Below, piece after piece: positions 38,051 through 50,189 of a DNA stretch of 64,000 bases. The DNA is from Manis javanica. Taxonomy: Eukaryota > Chordata > Mammalia > Pholidota > Manidae. Location: the NCBI RefSeq assembly GCF_040802235.1, contig NC_133166.1, positions 115,024,991 through 115,088,990 of the forward strand, given 5' to 3'. Below the pieces are notes generated by a model that was not told the origin of the DNA, ran no database searches, and saw only the letters and a list, made by a program, of their open reading frames with translations. A program made the position numbers and the translations under genes. Position 1 is the stretch's first letter. Every line of letters begins with the position of its first letter.

Positions 38051-38104
38051 CTTTGAGGAACTTCTTGAGGACCAAACCACCATAAGTGCTTCCTGCAGAA
38101 GCAA
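38051..38104 (-). CDS. TOP6BL: TOP6BL coding exon (third)
   Basis: A 54-bp exon with acceptor TTTCTTACAG and donor GTAGAG. With A carried from the previous exon it reads IASAGSTYGGLVLKKFLK and leaves one base. The small glycine-containing turn AGSTYGG followed by a basic helix matches the N-terminal TopoVIB-like region. Both phases are 1, matching the exons at 39369-39510 and 25520-25629. Confidence 0.92.
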
Positions 38105-39368
38105 CTGTAAGAAACAGAATACAAAGAAATATCACAAATAAAACAATTAAATGGATTTTACCTAAAGAATCAAATGGCAGCCTAAAAACACTGCTTATAG
38201 ATACAGAACATAAAAATGGTGACCACTATTAGTGAGTTCATTTAAAAATGGAAGCACAAAAGACTCATGATTAGACTACAACTGTTTGGGCAGAGTAACT
38301 TCTTGGAGAGAACCAATGGCAAGTCTTTTAATCTATACTCAACACCAGGACTGCCTCTTTGGATATTACTATTTCTGATAGAATAGGATTCAAGGAAGAC
38401 AGCAAACTGTAGCAGAAACCAAAAGCTACTATGGCTCAAGTCCTTTGTTTGAGTGAAATCAACCCTGCACCTTGACCAGTTTATCAGATTAGAATCCATG
38501 CACAAGCTAATACAACCATATACAGACCAACATCACCCCAGCCATGTAGCCAACCATTTCTCTCATGAACGGTGAGAACTCTGTATAGTCAGAGGGGAGT
38601 TAGTTCATGCAGTAATTGCTAGTTACACAAAGAGAAAACAGGTCATTCTAGTTCAGGTTGAGAAAATGTCTTGTAGAGCTTAGAGTACTATTCAGTCTCA
38701 ACTGGGACTCAAGGTGACTCCTCTAAGGCTCATGGGACAACTTCACCAAAGCATCTGTCAATAAACCTGCACACACATATATACACACAAAAAAACCATA
38801 CAAACAAAAAAGTTATCACTTCACAAGTTCAAGAGAATTAGTTGTTTCAGAGCCACTCAATTCATCACCTTTCCCTCAAGAGTAGAGGCAAAAATGATGA
38901 AAGAATAAGAGCCAATGGAAGAGAGATATTGTCAAACTAACTGCAAGTTAGGACTATCAAAATATACACTATCCATCTTTTTATTTCTTTCCCTTTTCCT
39001 TTACTTTTTGGCTCTTTTGCAACTACCAAAGGCTGGGCATAAAATAAAAAGAAGAAAATTCAGTGTAAAAATTTTGCTGTGAAAGAGGAGGTTAAACCAA
39101 CAGCAAGAGTGAGATTGTTTCTGAGCAATCTCAAACAAATAAAATAAATAATCCTGTGATGGGAGTCATTCTACTCACCTTTCCTGTATGGCACATTTGT
39201 AAACCTATCACCAGATACTTATTACATAATCGTTTAAGTTATTCTGACTACAGAACCCTGGAGTAATAACATGATAAGATTATGAGTAACTGAAATTGTT
39301 TAATAAACTGGCATTCATAAAACAAATCATGAAAAAACAAAATCAGTATTTTTTCCTCCTCTACTTAC

Positions 39369-39510
39369 TGGTTGTTAAACAATGAAGAGTATTTGCCTGA
39401 TGCTTAGAATTTAATGCTTCTATAGAAATCACTAGCTGTCCTTCTAGCAGTGCTCCAGTTGTTACTCCTGCTGTTTCACACTTCCAGGAAATTATTAAAT
39501 ATTTCAAAAT
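39369..39510 (-). CDS. TOP6BL: TOP6BL coding exon (second)
   Basis: A 142-bp exon after the acceptor CCCTTTTCAG, with donor GTAAGTAG. It reads [20 protein letters not shown], then [19 protein letters not shown] and NTLHCLTT, the N-terminal part of the TopoVIB-like protein. It enters in phase 0 and leaves in phase 1. The phase-0 entry fits the first exon proposed at 41390-41419, which would give ...AVCE followed by ILKYL. Confidence 0.92.
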
Positions 39511-39944
39511 CTGAAAAGGGAAAAATTCAAACAAAACATTATCTTCTTTAGAAATCAGAGTAATAAATTTGTGTGATATAATCAAATTAATAATTCCAAT
39601 TTCCAAAAAATAATACACTTGCTTGCAAAATGTGAGACTTGCATTTGTTCAGAACAAAGCATTGTGTCTAACCAGAAGAAATAGCTAGGGGAGTGACAGA
39701 AGAAAGGAGACCAGTGAAATTCAACACAATGCCCAATGAGACAGGAAATGGGGACAAAAAACTGCTATATTCAAAGGGTAAGTTCATCTGGAAATAGTAA
39801 TTTGGAAAAATTAAGTGGGAGTTTGCTTTTCCTGTTTCTTTTTTTTCTCTCTGAATAAAAGCCAGCATGAAGATTATGAATAAGAATGTCATCTGGTTAT
39901 GAATCATCTTTACCTTTCTTTCATTAAATCAACATTTCTGAGGG

Positions 39945-40175
39945 TCCAAATACTGGCTCTGGAGGCAGATGCCTGGGTATGAATCCCTGATGTGCCAAAT
40001 TCTAGCATGTGACCTTGGGCAAGTTACTTAACTTCTTTGTATCTCAGCTCTTCATTTATATGAGTGAGGACAAATCTACCACATATGGCTGCTGTTGAAC
40101 ATAATATGTGCAAAATGCTTAACACAGTGCCTAGCATATAGTAGATCCTTAATAAATACAGGCCGTTATTTCTGA
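39945..40175 (+). repeat. MIR SINE
   Basis: GGGTATGAATCCCTGATGTG, TGTGACCTTGGGCAAGTTAC and ACAGTGCCTAGCATATAGTA are the forward MIR words in order. An apparent minus-strand frame here is part of the repeat. Confidence 0.92.
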
Positions 40176-40759
40176 TAAGGTATCTGCAGTAAAGATTGCA
40201 CATAATATTTAATGCTGAAAGAAGGTCTCCAAGATGTTTGGATAAAAGATTCAATCTTGACGAGACAAACTTATAAAGTAATTGTATTTAATCCCTATTA
40301 CTATTTATGAAAGTAGATGCTCACTGCCACACTAAGGTACCACAGAGAAAATTATTACCCTTTTCTTAAAGGCAGGGAGATCTCAGGAATAGAACTTGGG
40401 AGCTAAGATCCTAATTTATACCAGTTTATAAGGATGGTTTCTAAGCATTTCTACAGTCTGACACTTTTCCTTCACACATCTTCTTACTTAACTGTGCTCC
40501 CTGTTAAGATTTTCCAGCAGTTTCTTTATCCATAATGAGGGAGCAACAGGGAAAACGCTGGCCTGTGAGCCAGAAGCTTTGGGTTCCATCCTAGGTTCTG
40601 GCGTCTGTAAAACCCTCCAACTTTCTCTGATGGTATAAAGAAGGCAGGCGGACTGGGAGAGCCCATGTGGCCTGTGGTTCTCTCCTAAGTATCACAGGGC
40701 TAGTAGGTTAGAATTCCATCAAGTAATGGCTGTGCAAGTGCGTAAGGGCTGAACAAACG

Positions 40760-41880
40760 TGGCAAGTCAGTGCCAGGTGTTCGGTTCCACCCCCAGAGCA
40801 GAAAGGATCTCTGGTCCGTGGTGTTACCAGGGCTGGGAGAGGCCTCCCTAGGCCCCGACCCACGGATCCGCCGCACACCCCGGTTGACCCAACGGTGTAA
40901 AAAAATTTCCCCACGCTCCCGTTCTGTCAGGGCTCGTCCCGCTGACCCCCGCTCCCCGGACTCATTCCCTTCCTTCTGCGTGTCCTCCCAGCACGGGGCG
41001 GGTCTTCCTAGGCTGGCATCCCGGTTCTACCCCGGGTGTCGGCTGCTGTGTGGCTCTCCTCGGCTTGCGAAGCCTCTTCTCCCAGCGGCTAAGGTGGGGC
41101 GGTGCCGGCCCCTCCCGGTGGGCAGGACGGCCTGGCGCGCAGGCTGTGGCGGTTCCCCACCGAGCAACCATTTCTCACTGGGTGCCCCCGGACCTTACTT
41201 GCCAGGCGCTCCCGTGCCCAGGTCTCATCTGCGCCCCACACCCGTGTGCGGCAGGCTCCAATCATTCCCGACCCTCCTGCTCCACCTCAGCAACGCGAGA
41301 CCCCTCTGCCCCAAATCTGCGGCCTCCTCCCTCACAAAGCCCGTCTCCTCACAGTGTCCTTTTCTGTTTCTCTCCCCTCCCGGCATCACCTCGCAGACGG
41401 CCGTGGCCGTGCCCTCCATTCCGCGCAGACTGCAGCAGCGACGCCGGGGCGCAGCGGGCAAAGGGCCTTCGACCTCTCCAGGCGCCCACGCCCGGCCGCG
41501 CGTCGTCCTTTCCCGCCCGTGCGCGCGCCCCGCCCACCGGTCCGTCGCGCCTGCGCACTCGGCCGCCCCGCCCCCAGGCTGTGGGCCGCCGCGGGCTGCC
41601 GGGAGCGGCGGAAAGGTTCCCGGAGCCGTCGCGGCCCGCGGGCTGACGTGGGGGCGGACGGCGACCTGAGGTGTAAGCGAGCGGGAATGAGGCCAGGCCA
41701 CGACGACTCCTTCCTCCCGAAAGTGACCTTCCCACGGTCCCGCCGAGGTGCAGCCCTCAGCCCTTTGCTGTCCGCGTCACGTTCCTTGAGGCGAGAGAAA
41801 AGGCCGGTGCCGGTTCGGGATCTCCCAAACTGGCTGGCTAACCAACCCCCAAGCAGCCTCACCTGCTGAGGGGGCTGCCC
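40760..41880 (-). promoter_or_regulatory. CpG island, TOP6BL promoter region
   Basis: A sharp change from AT-rich to CpG-dense sequence, densest at 41380-41680. It contains GC boxes (CCCCGCCCCC type) and GCGCCTGCGCAC at 41547-41558, a close match to an NRF1 site. It covers the proposed TOP6BL start codon at 41419. The transcription start is not visible and should lie to the right of 41419. Long open frames on both strands are a by-product of GC richness. Confidence 0.8.
41390..41419 (-). CDS. TOP6BL: TOP6BL first coding exon
   Basis: On the minus strand ATGGAGGGCACGGCCACGGC begins at 41419 and encodes MEGTATAVCE. It ends at the donor GTGATG (41389-41384) in phase 0, the phase needed by the exon at 39369-39510. 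The position inside the CpG island supports a first exon. The frame stays open upstream to an ATG at 41699-41701, so a longer N-terminus is possible. Evidence is phase, position and a recalled similar start in mammals, so this is less sure than the other exons. Confidence 0.72.
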
Positions 41881-41924
41881 CAAGTGCCCCAGGCCAACCT
41901 CCGGCTCCCGGATTAAGAACATAA

Positions 41925-42078
41925 AAATACGGCAGGGCCAGTTAAATTTGAATTTAAGATTAAAAAGATAATTTTTTTTAGACATACATATATCCCATGC
42001 AATATTTGGGACATACGCATAGTAAGAAAATTATTCGTTCATCTGAAATTCAAAACTGGATTTTATCTGGCAGCCTGT
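41925..42078 (+). repeat. Palindromic DNA-transposon-like element, copy 2
   Basis: The arms GGCCAGTTAAATTTGAATTT and TCTGAAATTCAAAACTGGAT are inverted copies around the centre ATCCCATGCAATATTTGGGA. The element sits at the edge of the CpG island, about 4 kb from copy 1. Confidence 0.75.
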
Positions 42079-45000
42079 CCCAAGCATGATCCAGGCCGGA
42101 CTTGATGGAGGACCCCAAGAGGCCCCTCCTCACTTTGACTCCGCACTGAATGTGCCCGTGGTAGGAACAGGCTTTCCTGGGCTCCCGCCGACAGAAGCTC
42201 TGGAGTTGCACAGAGGATTCCCAGCGGGAAGGAAGGTGGTCCTCCGGACTCCAGCTGGTAGGACCCCTGGTTGGTTCAGGGGAGGCGTGGTGAGAGGGGC
42301 TTGACCCCAAGCTGATAATCTGGCAGCTGGTTCCTCGGGCAGCCAAAGGAAAACTGGTGAGAGATTCCTGCCTGGCAAAGGGTTGTCCGAGGAGAAGGGT
42401 GTTGGCTGCTTTCCTTCAGGGAAAATTCTCCCACCCCAGCCTCTAGAAGCCAGGATGGGACAGCACAGGCAGGGTAGCTGGCAGAGCGCCTGTCCAGTAC
42501 CCAGCCTTGCTGCTACTCTACTGTGACCTCAATCATAGCGTTCAGGAGTCTGTGCTTGGCGCCATTGGCCACCCTCCCCATATCCGTTGCTCACAGGTAG
42601 ACCTACTGGAGAAAGGTGGCTTTTATTTCTGGAAAATACATCATAAACCATCTAAGCTGGCGTTTGGGGAACCATTGGAGGCCCTCTCTCCCTTTCATTC
42701 TCTTCTCTCTTGGGTGTCCCCATTAGGAAGGGGAGTTGCCAAGGTGAAGAAAGCTAACATTTATTGAATGCTTGCTTGCTGTCCCATACCATTTGGCTCT
42801 TGACACAATTTTTTCATTCTCACAAGTATCTTGTGAGGTAATGTTTATCTTCACTATTTGATGGGTGAGAAACCAACGTGCTGAGGACAGTCCTTTAAAA
42901 TATTTCCTGTGGAGTGCTGGCTCAGCAGAAAATGCCCCACCTTGAGAATGGCATGGGTGAGGAACAGTTACCAGTGGACTTCAGAGAGTTGGTCATCCAG
43001 ACTTTCAGCCCTTGTCCTTGGAATGAGCCTCAGAGAAGAACATGCAGTGGAATACCCAGCACCAGCCTAGAGGTAGGGCAGGCCTAACAGGTAGCCAGGG
43101 ACACAACCGCCCTCCCTAGCAGATGCAGGCAGGAGTGACGGAATGACAAAGGGAGCCTTTGCTACAAGGACCTGCCATCAGGACTTGCACAGCATAAACC
43201 CTTAGAGTCAGGCAAGGTTTGATGCAGGCTTGACAACTGCTCTATGCTAAGTGGTCTTCACTTTTTCTTATTTATCTTAAGTAATCTTCCCAACCTTGTA
43301 TGGGAGGTATTGTTATTATCATTTAATAAATGATGAAGTTCCAAGAAGAGGTTGTATGACACTGAGTTTGTAAATGGCAGAGCCGGAATCTGAAACAAAA
43401 ATTTCTTAACTGCTTTTCCACTTCCCTACAGCTACCTAGTGCATCTCCCACCTGGATGTGACCTTCCTAACTGCTTGTCTCAGAGGTCTATAGTATGAGA
43501 ACATTAACAACACCATGAGAAGCCAACCCCTCCATGCAAAAAGCTAAGGAGCCAATGAATTCAGCCACCCCCATCTTCCACACAATAGGGCTAGAATGAG
43601 CCCCAGCTCCCAGCCTTCTCTCATCCATCAATGGGTGTCCCATCCTGTTTGGGTTCTAATAACTGATACACAACTGAATTCCATGTTATTAAAATAAACT
43701 TTACTTGGACTCCATCCTCAGAGCAATAGAATGTTAGAACCAAAAGGTGGCTGTAGAAGGTATCAATTATCTTCAATAGATGAAGAAAGTTGAGGCCCAA
43801 ATAAATGAGCTGCCCAGGGTTAAGGTCAACCAGGTCAACCAAAGAGCCTTTGAATGCGGCTCTGGACCTTTTCAGCCCTGGTCTTCAGGGTCTTATTGGC
43901 AGTGTCTTCAGAGGCCCAGTTCTCCCCAGTCTTTGGGTATAGCAGCTTATTGATTCTGCAGGCATTCTTCCACCCATCTCAGGATTTTAGACCACTGTTG
44001 CATGTACATTTTGGACATCCTGTTTATTCTTAGAAGAAAGCCCCTATCTGGCCAAAGAGACCCCATCTGAAGAGCTTCACATTGGTTCTGACCCAGACCC
44101 AAGTTTGGAACCAGTATATCCCAGGGAATGCTGCCAGGTGAACAGGACATTTTAGGAACTGTTGAGCCGTCTTTCCTTTTGAATATGCCCTCTCTGTGTG
44201 TATCATGTATCATTCCTAGACACGTCTTAGATCCTACCTTGTTCCCAGGCTGCCCTAGAGCATTCAAAAGCCCTAAGAAATTAACCCCAGGAACTTAGGT
44301 GGAAATTATCCTTGCGGTCCCCCTTACCAGGTTTGGTGCAAAATTAAGTCCATTTGAGGGGTTTCTTTCCCAATGGGAAATTTATAAAGAGGCTATTTCC
44401 CATACAAACAATAGGAAAGGGTTAACTGCTTCTCTCGGGTGCTGAGCCAAGTCTGTCCCCCACCAGTTCCCATAACCGGGTTTCCTGAAATGGAGCAAGT
44501 CCCAGGTGCCTCTCCACTAATCACATCCTTGGAAATGGGGCCAGAAAGCTCAGATTAGCTCATCCCTTCACCTTCTTGAGGCCTTCTCTACCTGGAGCAC
44601 AGAATCTGGGGCAGCTACACCACTCACCTCCCTCTGCTTTCCTATCAGAGGTCAGATGGGGATGTTCTTGAAGAGGAATGTCAGGTTAGGGTGGCACTAA
44701 AGGCCTCAGTGGTGCTGACTTTTCTGCCAGTTGTTAACAGTATTTGTTCTTCTTCATTCTAAGACTTATGGGCAAAGGAAAGATTCTCCCCCCAAGATAA
44801 TACCAAGGTTTGTATAACTAAAGTATTTTCTCTTTGACCTCCATTTCCTATGTTTTCTTTCTCTCCTTAGAATGACTGTGATACTAGGTAGCTTCCTGTT
44901 TTTTCCAGCTGACAGTCACCCTTTGCACAGTCTCTGATTTCTCATCCTCCAGTAGCAGGTTCTGGGGTTAGCCCAGCAATTTCATTCTTTTGCTGTTACC

Positions 45001-46504
45001 GTTCAGTTTCTCCTCTTCCTGATCACCAGTAAAATCTACATCACGAAGCCAGTGCTACTCTCAGTAACTGGCTTTTTACTTTCACGCTAGGCAGGCTTGA
45101 ATTTGTCCTGCCAGCTGATGTCCACTGAAAGTGTAGTGTTCTTTGTGGCATAGAAGCCTTGGGTGGGAACAGCAGCGTAATCTGGTCACGAATAGCCAAG
45201 TAAACCTATTGGTCCAAAGGCCAGATGATCAACTTTATTTGAAACATAATTAGGCTAACCAGGACAAAGATTCTTCCCCTAGGAGCCCCATTCAAGAGGA
45301 CATTGGATGCACGTGTTCAGTCTTCAAGGGTCCAGCCTTTGTATGACTACAGTACTCAATTAGAACTCAAGTGCTTTACAGGAATGCTTGTGTACAAAGT
45401 CTCTGAAGCTAGTATTATGGACCCTTAGTGAGCTGGTTTTCACAGATCTCTGAAGTTGCCTTGATTTCATCTATTTTAGCTTTATGGCCACTTCCATTTT
45501 CTGTTTCCTCAACTTTCACTCTCACCCGTTGAAAAGAGGCTGTGGGATCAAAAGTCTAAAAGGGTCAAGATGTCTGAATTCTTTTCCCATTTTACCACTC
45601 ACTTTAGGTGTTATGTTCTAGTTTTCCTCAACTAAAAGAAGAAAATTCTCCCAGGGATATAGTTAAAATAATGCCTGTGAAGCAGTTTGAGAGTTTTAGG
45701 ATCTTTAAATTAGAAGACATCTTGGAAGTCATTTAATCTAGTGTTTACTGACCAGAGGAGCACTCTTTTTTTCCAGTTCATTTCCTTTATCCCCATCCCT
45801 CTTCCTGAACAACCTCTCTTTACCTCCTTCCTGAACTCTTTCCTGGTATCCAAGGTAGAGATGATCTAGTTTGCCAGTATATTTTGTGTATTTGGGGCTG
45901 GGGAAACACTGTCCTAATTCACCTCCCTATTTCATGCAATAGTCATTCCAGAAGTCCTGACAAGTTGCTATCTAGCTTTTACTTTAGTATCTCGTGTTAG
46001 GAAATTTGCCACCTCAGAGACAACCCATTCCAGTTTTGGACAGCTGTGATTTGGCAGTTTTTCATTATATTGAACTGAAATCTCCCCCTCATTGTATCTT
46101 CTACCCTTTGGTTCCAGCTCTGCCCTTTAAAACCACAGAAAATTCATCTAATCCTTTTATAAAAGGTAAAGGGGAATACCCAGAATTGTTATTGTTAACT
46201 TGTCACAGTGATTCAGACCCGGTCTGAATGATTATATCACAGATGTCCTGTGCTTTGTCATTGTACGTTCCTAAAACATTGGTCCTAAAACCTTGTATAA
46301 ACCCAGTTTTGTGTGAATCACATCATTTTAGACACACTGGGAAGCTGACTGTCTATAGGAAACCCTATTATCAGTTCTTTCATGAACTGAAGAGTCCTTT
46401 TGTAATGCAAAGAACCTCCCCCATTAAATTTTAAGCTAATCTAGATTTTCATACTTTACATTACACTTACAGCAACATTTGCCTACATACAAAACAAATA
46501 AAAT
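42079..46504. other. Intergenic region between TOP6BL and SPTBN2, left part
   Basis: Holds reverse-strand MIR remnants at about 42755-42890 (CTAACATTTATTGAATGC) and 43230-43435. The rest is unassigned. I saw no exon chain or processed pseudogene that I could support. Confidence 0.5.
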
Positions 46505-47035
46505 AATGATAATAGTAATAGCTAACAGTTTATTGAGGCCCTATCTGGCTGGCACCAGCTGTCACGCACCTGACATGCATTATTTAACTTCGCACCATAA
46601 CTTGCTTCTGTAAAATTATCCCGTTTACAGATGAGGAAACTGAGGCTGAGAGAAGCTGAGCAATTTGCTCAAGTTCCTATAATTAGAAAGCAATGGAGGG
46701 ACTAGCGGTTAACAAAGGGGAGGGCTGGGGAAGGATGAGTGGAGAGAGAGAAGGGGATTGAGGGGTATTATGATTAGTACACATGGTGTGGGGGGTTTTG
46801 GGGAAGACAGTGTAGCACAGAGAAGACAAGTAGTGACTCTGTGGCATCCTACTACACAGATGGACAGTGACTGCAGTGGGGTATGGGGTGTCTTGATAAT
46901 ATGAGTGAATGTAGTAACCACATTGTTTTTCACGTGAAACCTTCATAAGAGTGTATATCAATAATACCTTAATTTAAAAAATTGTATAAAAAAAAGAGAA
47001 AGCAATGAGCCAGAATTCCAACAGGGTCATAAGCC
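46505..47035 (-). repeat. MIR SINE interrupted by an L1 tail
   Basis: A reverse-strand MIR (AACAGTTTATTGAGGCCC, CAGATGAGGAAACTGAGGCT, CAATTTGCTCAAGTTCCTAT) breaks at 46695 and resumes at about 47008 with AGCCAGAATTCC. The insert is described separately. Confidence 0.85.
46696..46996 (+). mobile_element. L1 3'UTR fragment inserted in a MIR
   Basis: Contains GAGAAGACAAGTAGTGACTC and TGGACAGTGACTGCAGTGGG, which match the 3'UTRs of the L1s at 13900 and 34770. An A-rich tail follows. The 11-bp duplication AGAAAGCAATG lies at 46685-46695 and 46997-47007. Only the last ~300 bp of L1 was integrated. Confidence 0.9.
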
Positions 47036-50000
47036 TCCGGAGTCTTGCGTATAGCCACAAGAAAGTTTCAGATGCCAATGATAGTCAAAATGACTAGCTA
47101 CTGGCTGTGTACCTCAGTACAAGTAAATTGGGCTACGATACAAAAAAATCACTATAATTTCTACAGCTTCAAAGATGTACACAAAATCTATTCTTTGGGT
47201 TCTGGCACTGTAGGTTTCCCAGCACAACTCACATTTTCCAGTGCAATTTGACAAAGGAACCCCAAAGACTCCCCTTCAGCTATTAGTATTAAGCAGATGC
47301 TGCCAAAATTTATTTCAAGCACACACATATGGTTACTTTTTCAAAGGATCTGTGTATTCCCAGGGGACTGTGGCATCAGCTTTATAAAAGAAAGAAGGGG
47401 TTCGTTACTGACAGGTAAAATCAGAAGTGTTGAGAATCATGGTTGATCCAATCTTGCTCCTAGGTGAGTTGGATCATTCAAATATGTTTTTAGACCCAGT
47501 TTTAAATGGCATGTAGGTCTGCAAGTTAAAAATAGTCTAGGAGGAATGGTCCATAAATTAAGTGCTGTTTTAAATCCAAACTGGACAAAGATAAATGGAT
47601 GTAATACTTCTATGTCCTCAAATCAGTTCTAGTTTCTCCAATTTAGTCAACAACAGCATGCACTCACAATATTGCTCAGCTCAGAACATACCCCTTGGGG
47701 CTCCTAGAACCCCACAGTTGTCCACCCTGCATAAGGGAGCCTGAGGAAGGACTCTGTTCCATCCTCATGCCCCACCTCCACGCACCCCTCCATCAGAATG
47801 CCGCATTTGACTCAAGATTTTATCTTGCCTCATCAGCAGACTTCTGCTTTCAAATACATGATCACTCTTTGCAAATCCTAATCTCATGCTACATGGCCTC
47901 CTGGCCCCCAGTAGTCTCAGGAAATCAGATCATTCCTTGCAAGACCCCAGAACTCCCTTTCCAAGCCCACCTTTCTGACCTTTACTTACACAGCAGGATT
48001 GTAAACAATCTCAAGTGATAGACTCAAATGAGGAAATGGGTAATTTTCTTTATTTCTCAACCTAGCTCTTTAGCCCCCGTTTCTACTAATGGCAGAAAAA
48101 TAATAAGCTTGACCTACTCAAGACAACTCAATCATTTCAAGTTTTAAATTTAGTCTCTTAGGATTCTCCTCTCAGTCCTCTTCTTTTCACGATGTTCTAG
48201 TTTATGGGGCTTATGCATCATTTTGACATCAGGGAAGGGGCATCAAGATCAAGTGCCACTAACTGAAAAAGTGTAGCCTCCTTCCCATTGGGCTCTGTCG
48301 CCACTGCACCTGCTGCAGAGTTACCTGGTGGGTGGACCTGCAGGCTTGGTAGAGACAAAGTGCAGTGACTGCTTTGTGGGGAGCTCAGCGGCTCCCACCT
48401 CATCTCTTCCTGGTACAACTGAACTTCCATCTGGTCCCTGGCTTGGGTCATGCACCCCTCAGCGTCTACTATGGGGTACCCCCCCAACTCCACAGCAATC
48501 CCCCCCAGGCACCCAATTCTCAGCTCACCCTCACACTCCTTTCAGAAGCTTGGTGCCAACCAACTTTTCAGATTTCCTCCAAACGTCAAGGAGCCAAGTA
48601 GATTCAGATTTAGGAGAAAAGGAGGCTGGGAGTGGTAAGGAGTTGGAATTTATTGCAGGCCTGCTTTGCCTACACAGGTGACAATGACACTTCTACTCCG
48701 TGTCTGTCACCCCTAGTTAGCATAGGGTACTGTGAAAGGCTGTATCTTCCCAGAGTTAGAAACAAAATGGAGCATAGACCCCTTCTGTCTACTGTCGTCC
48801 AGTGGTGGGGACAGAAAATAGCTATAAACTGTCTTGCTCTCCTTTTCCAATCCTTTTCAATTCTTCTCCAAGCTCAAAAAGGGTTATATTTTCTGTGTGT
48901 GGGGAAAACTGACATGTTCTTCCTAATTCAACAGTTGATGGCATAAGCTCTGAGCTTCAGGTTTATCAGGTTCTGTCTCTTGATTTTTAAAGGGAAGAAA
49001 AAAAAGTCCCTCTCAAGAAATAGGCTCCTATAATTGAAAAATCAGAGCTTGCAAGAACATCTTCTCTGCAATAGATTTTAAAAGGTCTAGTTAAGAGTTC
49101 AAAGGCCAAGACTTTGACTCTGCTGTCTCTATATCGTCCCTTTGCAGAGGATGCTGCATCTAGCGTTCACTGCTGCTTAGTGATGGGAGTAAAAGAAGTG
49201 GAAAACACATTGTTTGATATGAAAACATCTAGTTTTACGTGTTTACAACAAGGAATCAGCTTCTCCCACAGGGTCTTTTCTGTTATTCATTAATTTGTTT
49301 CACAGGTATCTACGTGTCTGCTCTGCGGGGAATACGACCATGAAGTGGATGCACTCTCTCCCCTCACAGAGTTCATGCTCTAATACAAGGGAGAACACCA
49401 ATGGGCAGGGACCGTCCAGTATGGAGCGCTGTCAGAAGGCCCCTGTCCCTGACCTGCAGCCTATGGAGGGCTCTCTGGAGGAAGTCTGAACTGAGACATA
49501 AAGGATGAGTAAGCCCTAGGCAAATAGAAAGGGAAGAGTTTCCAACCAGGGGGAACACGATGTTCGAAATCTCACACACATGGGAAAAACTCCAGCATAT
49601 TCCTTAGGTCTAGGACACAGAGTGTCAAATGAAAGCAGTGAGCCATGGGGCTGAGAGGATAGCAGGGAGTGTCAGCTCTGCTAAGAACTTTGGACTTTAT
49701 CCCCGAGGCACTGGGGAACCATTGAAGGGTTTTCAGCAGAGGGGTGACCTGTCAGATTGCTTATTAAGAAGACCACTCTAGTTGCAGAGTGATAGATAAG
49801 GGGGCCCACGAAGAATGCAGAGAGTGAGATAAGGGCCTAAAACAAAAAAACACCACCACCAGTAACAACAAAATGAAGTGACAGAGAAAAGGAACTTACA
49901 AAAGAAACAAAGGACCCCAGGGGTTAAGGAAAACCAGGAGACTGTGGCAGCACTAACCCAAAGGAGGAAAATTTCAAGAAACAGGCATAATTGGCCTTAA

Positions 50001-50189
50001 TTGCAGCCAGGAGGAACAGCAAGATTGCAATTGGACATTAACACTGGATTTAGCAATAGGACTATGGATGACCTTGTTGAAAGCAGCTATAGGGGAGTAG
50101 AAGTTATCCTGTGTTGGACTAAATCAATTGCGTCAGTGCTCATCTGTTCCCTTCACTTACCATCTGTCTGCACACTGATGTCTTCCAAA
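47036..50189. other. Intergenic region, middle part
   Basis: No gene recognised. About 49265-49830 looks like an old interspersed repeat (TTTGGACTTTATCCCCGAGG, then ACCATTGAAGGGTTTTCAGC and a gap-filled 3' part). I know these words as recurrent in mammals but cannot name the family. The rest is unassigned. Confidence 0.45.

Noticed and set aside
40024..40254. Minus-strand 76-codon frame next to the TOP6BL exons
   Set aside because: It is the antisense of a MIR and has no acceptor or donor in a fitting phase.
40770..41869. Long open frames of up to 299 codons on both strands in the left CpG island
   Set aside because: All frames and both strands are open at once, as expected from few stops in GC-rich DNA. 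No domain or known protein was recognised, apart from the short TOP6BL start.
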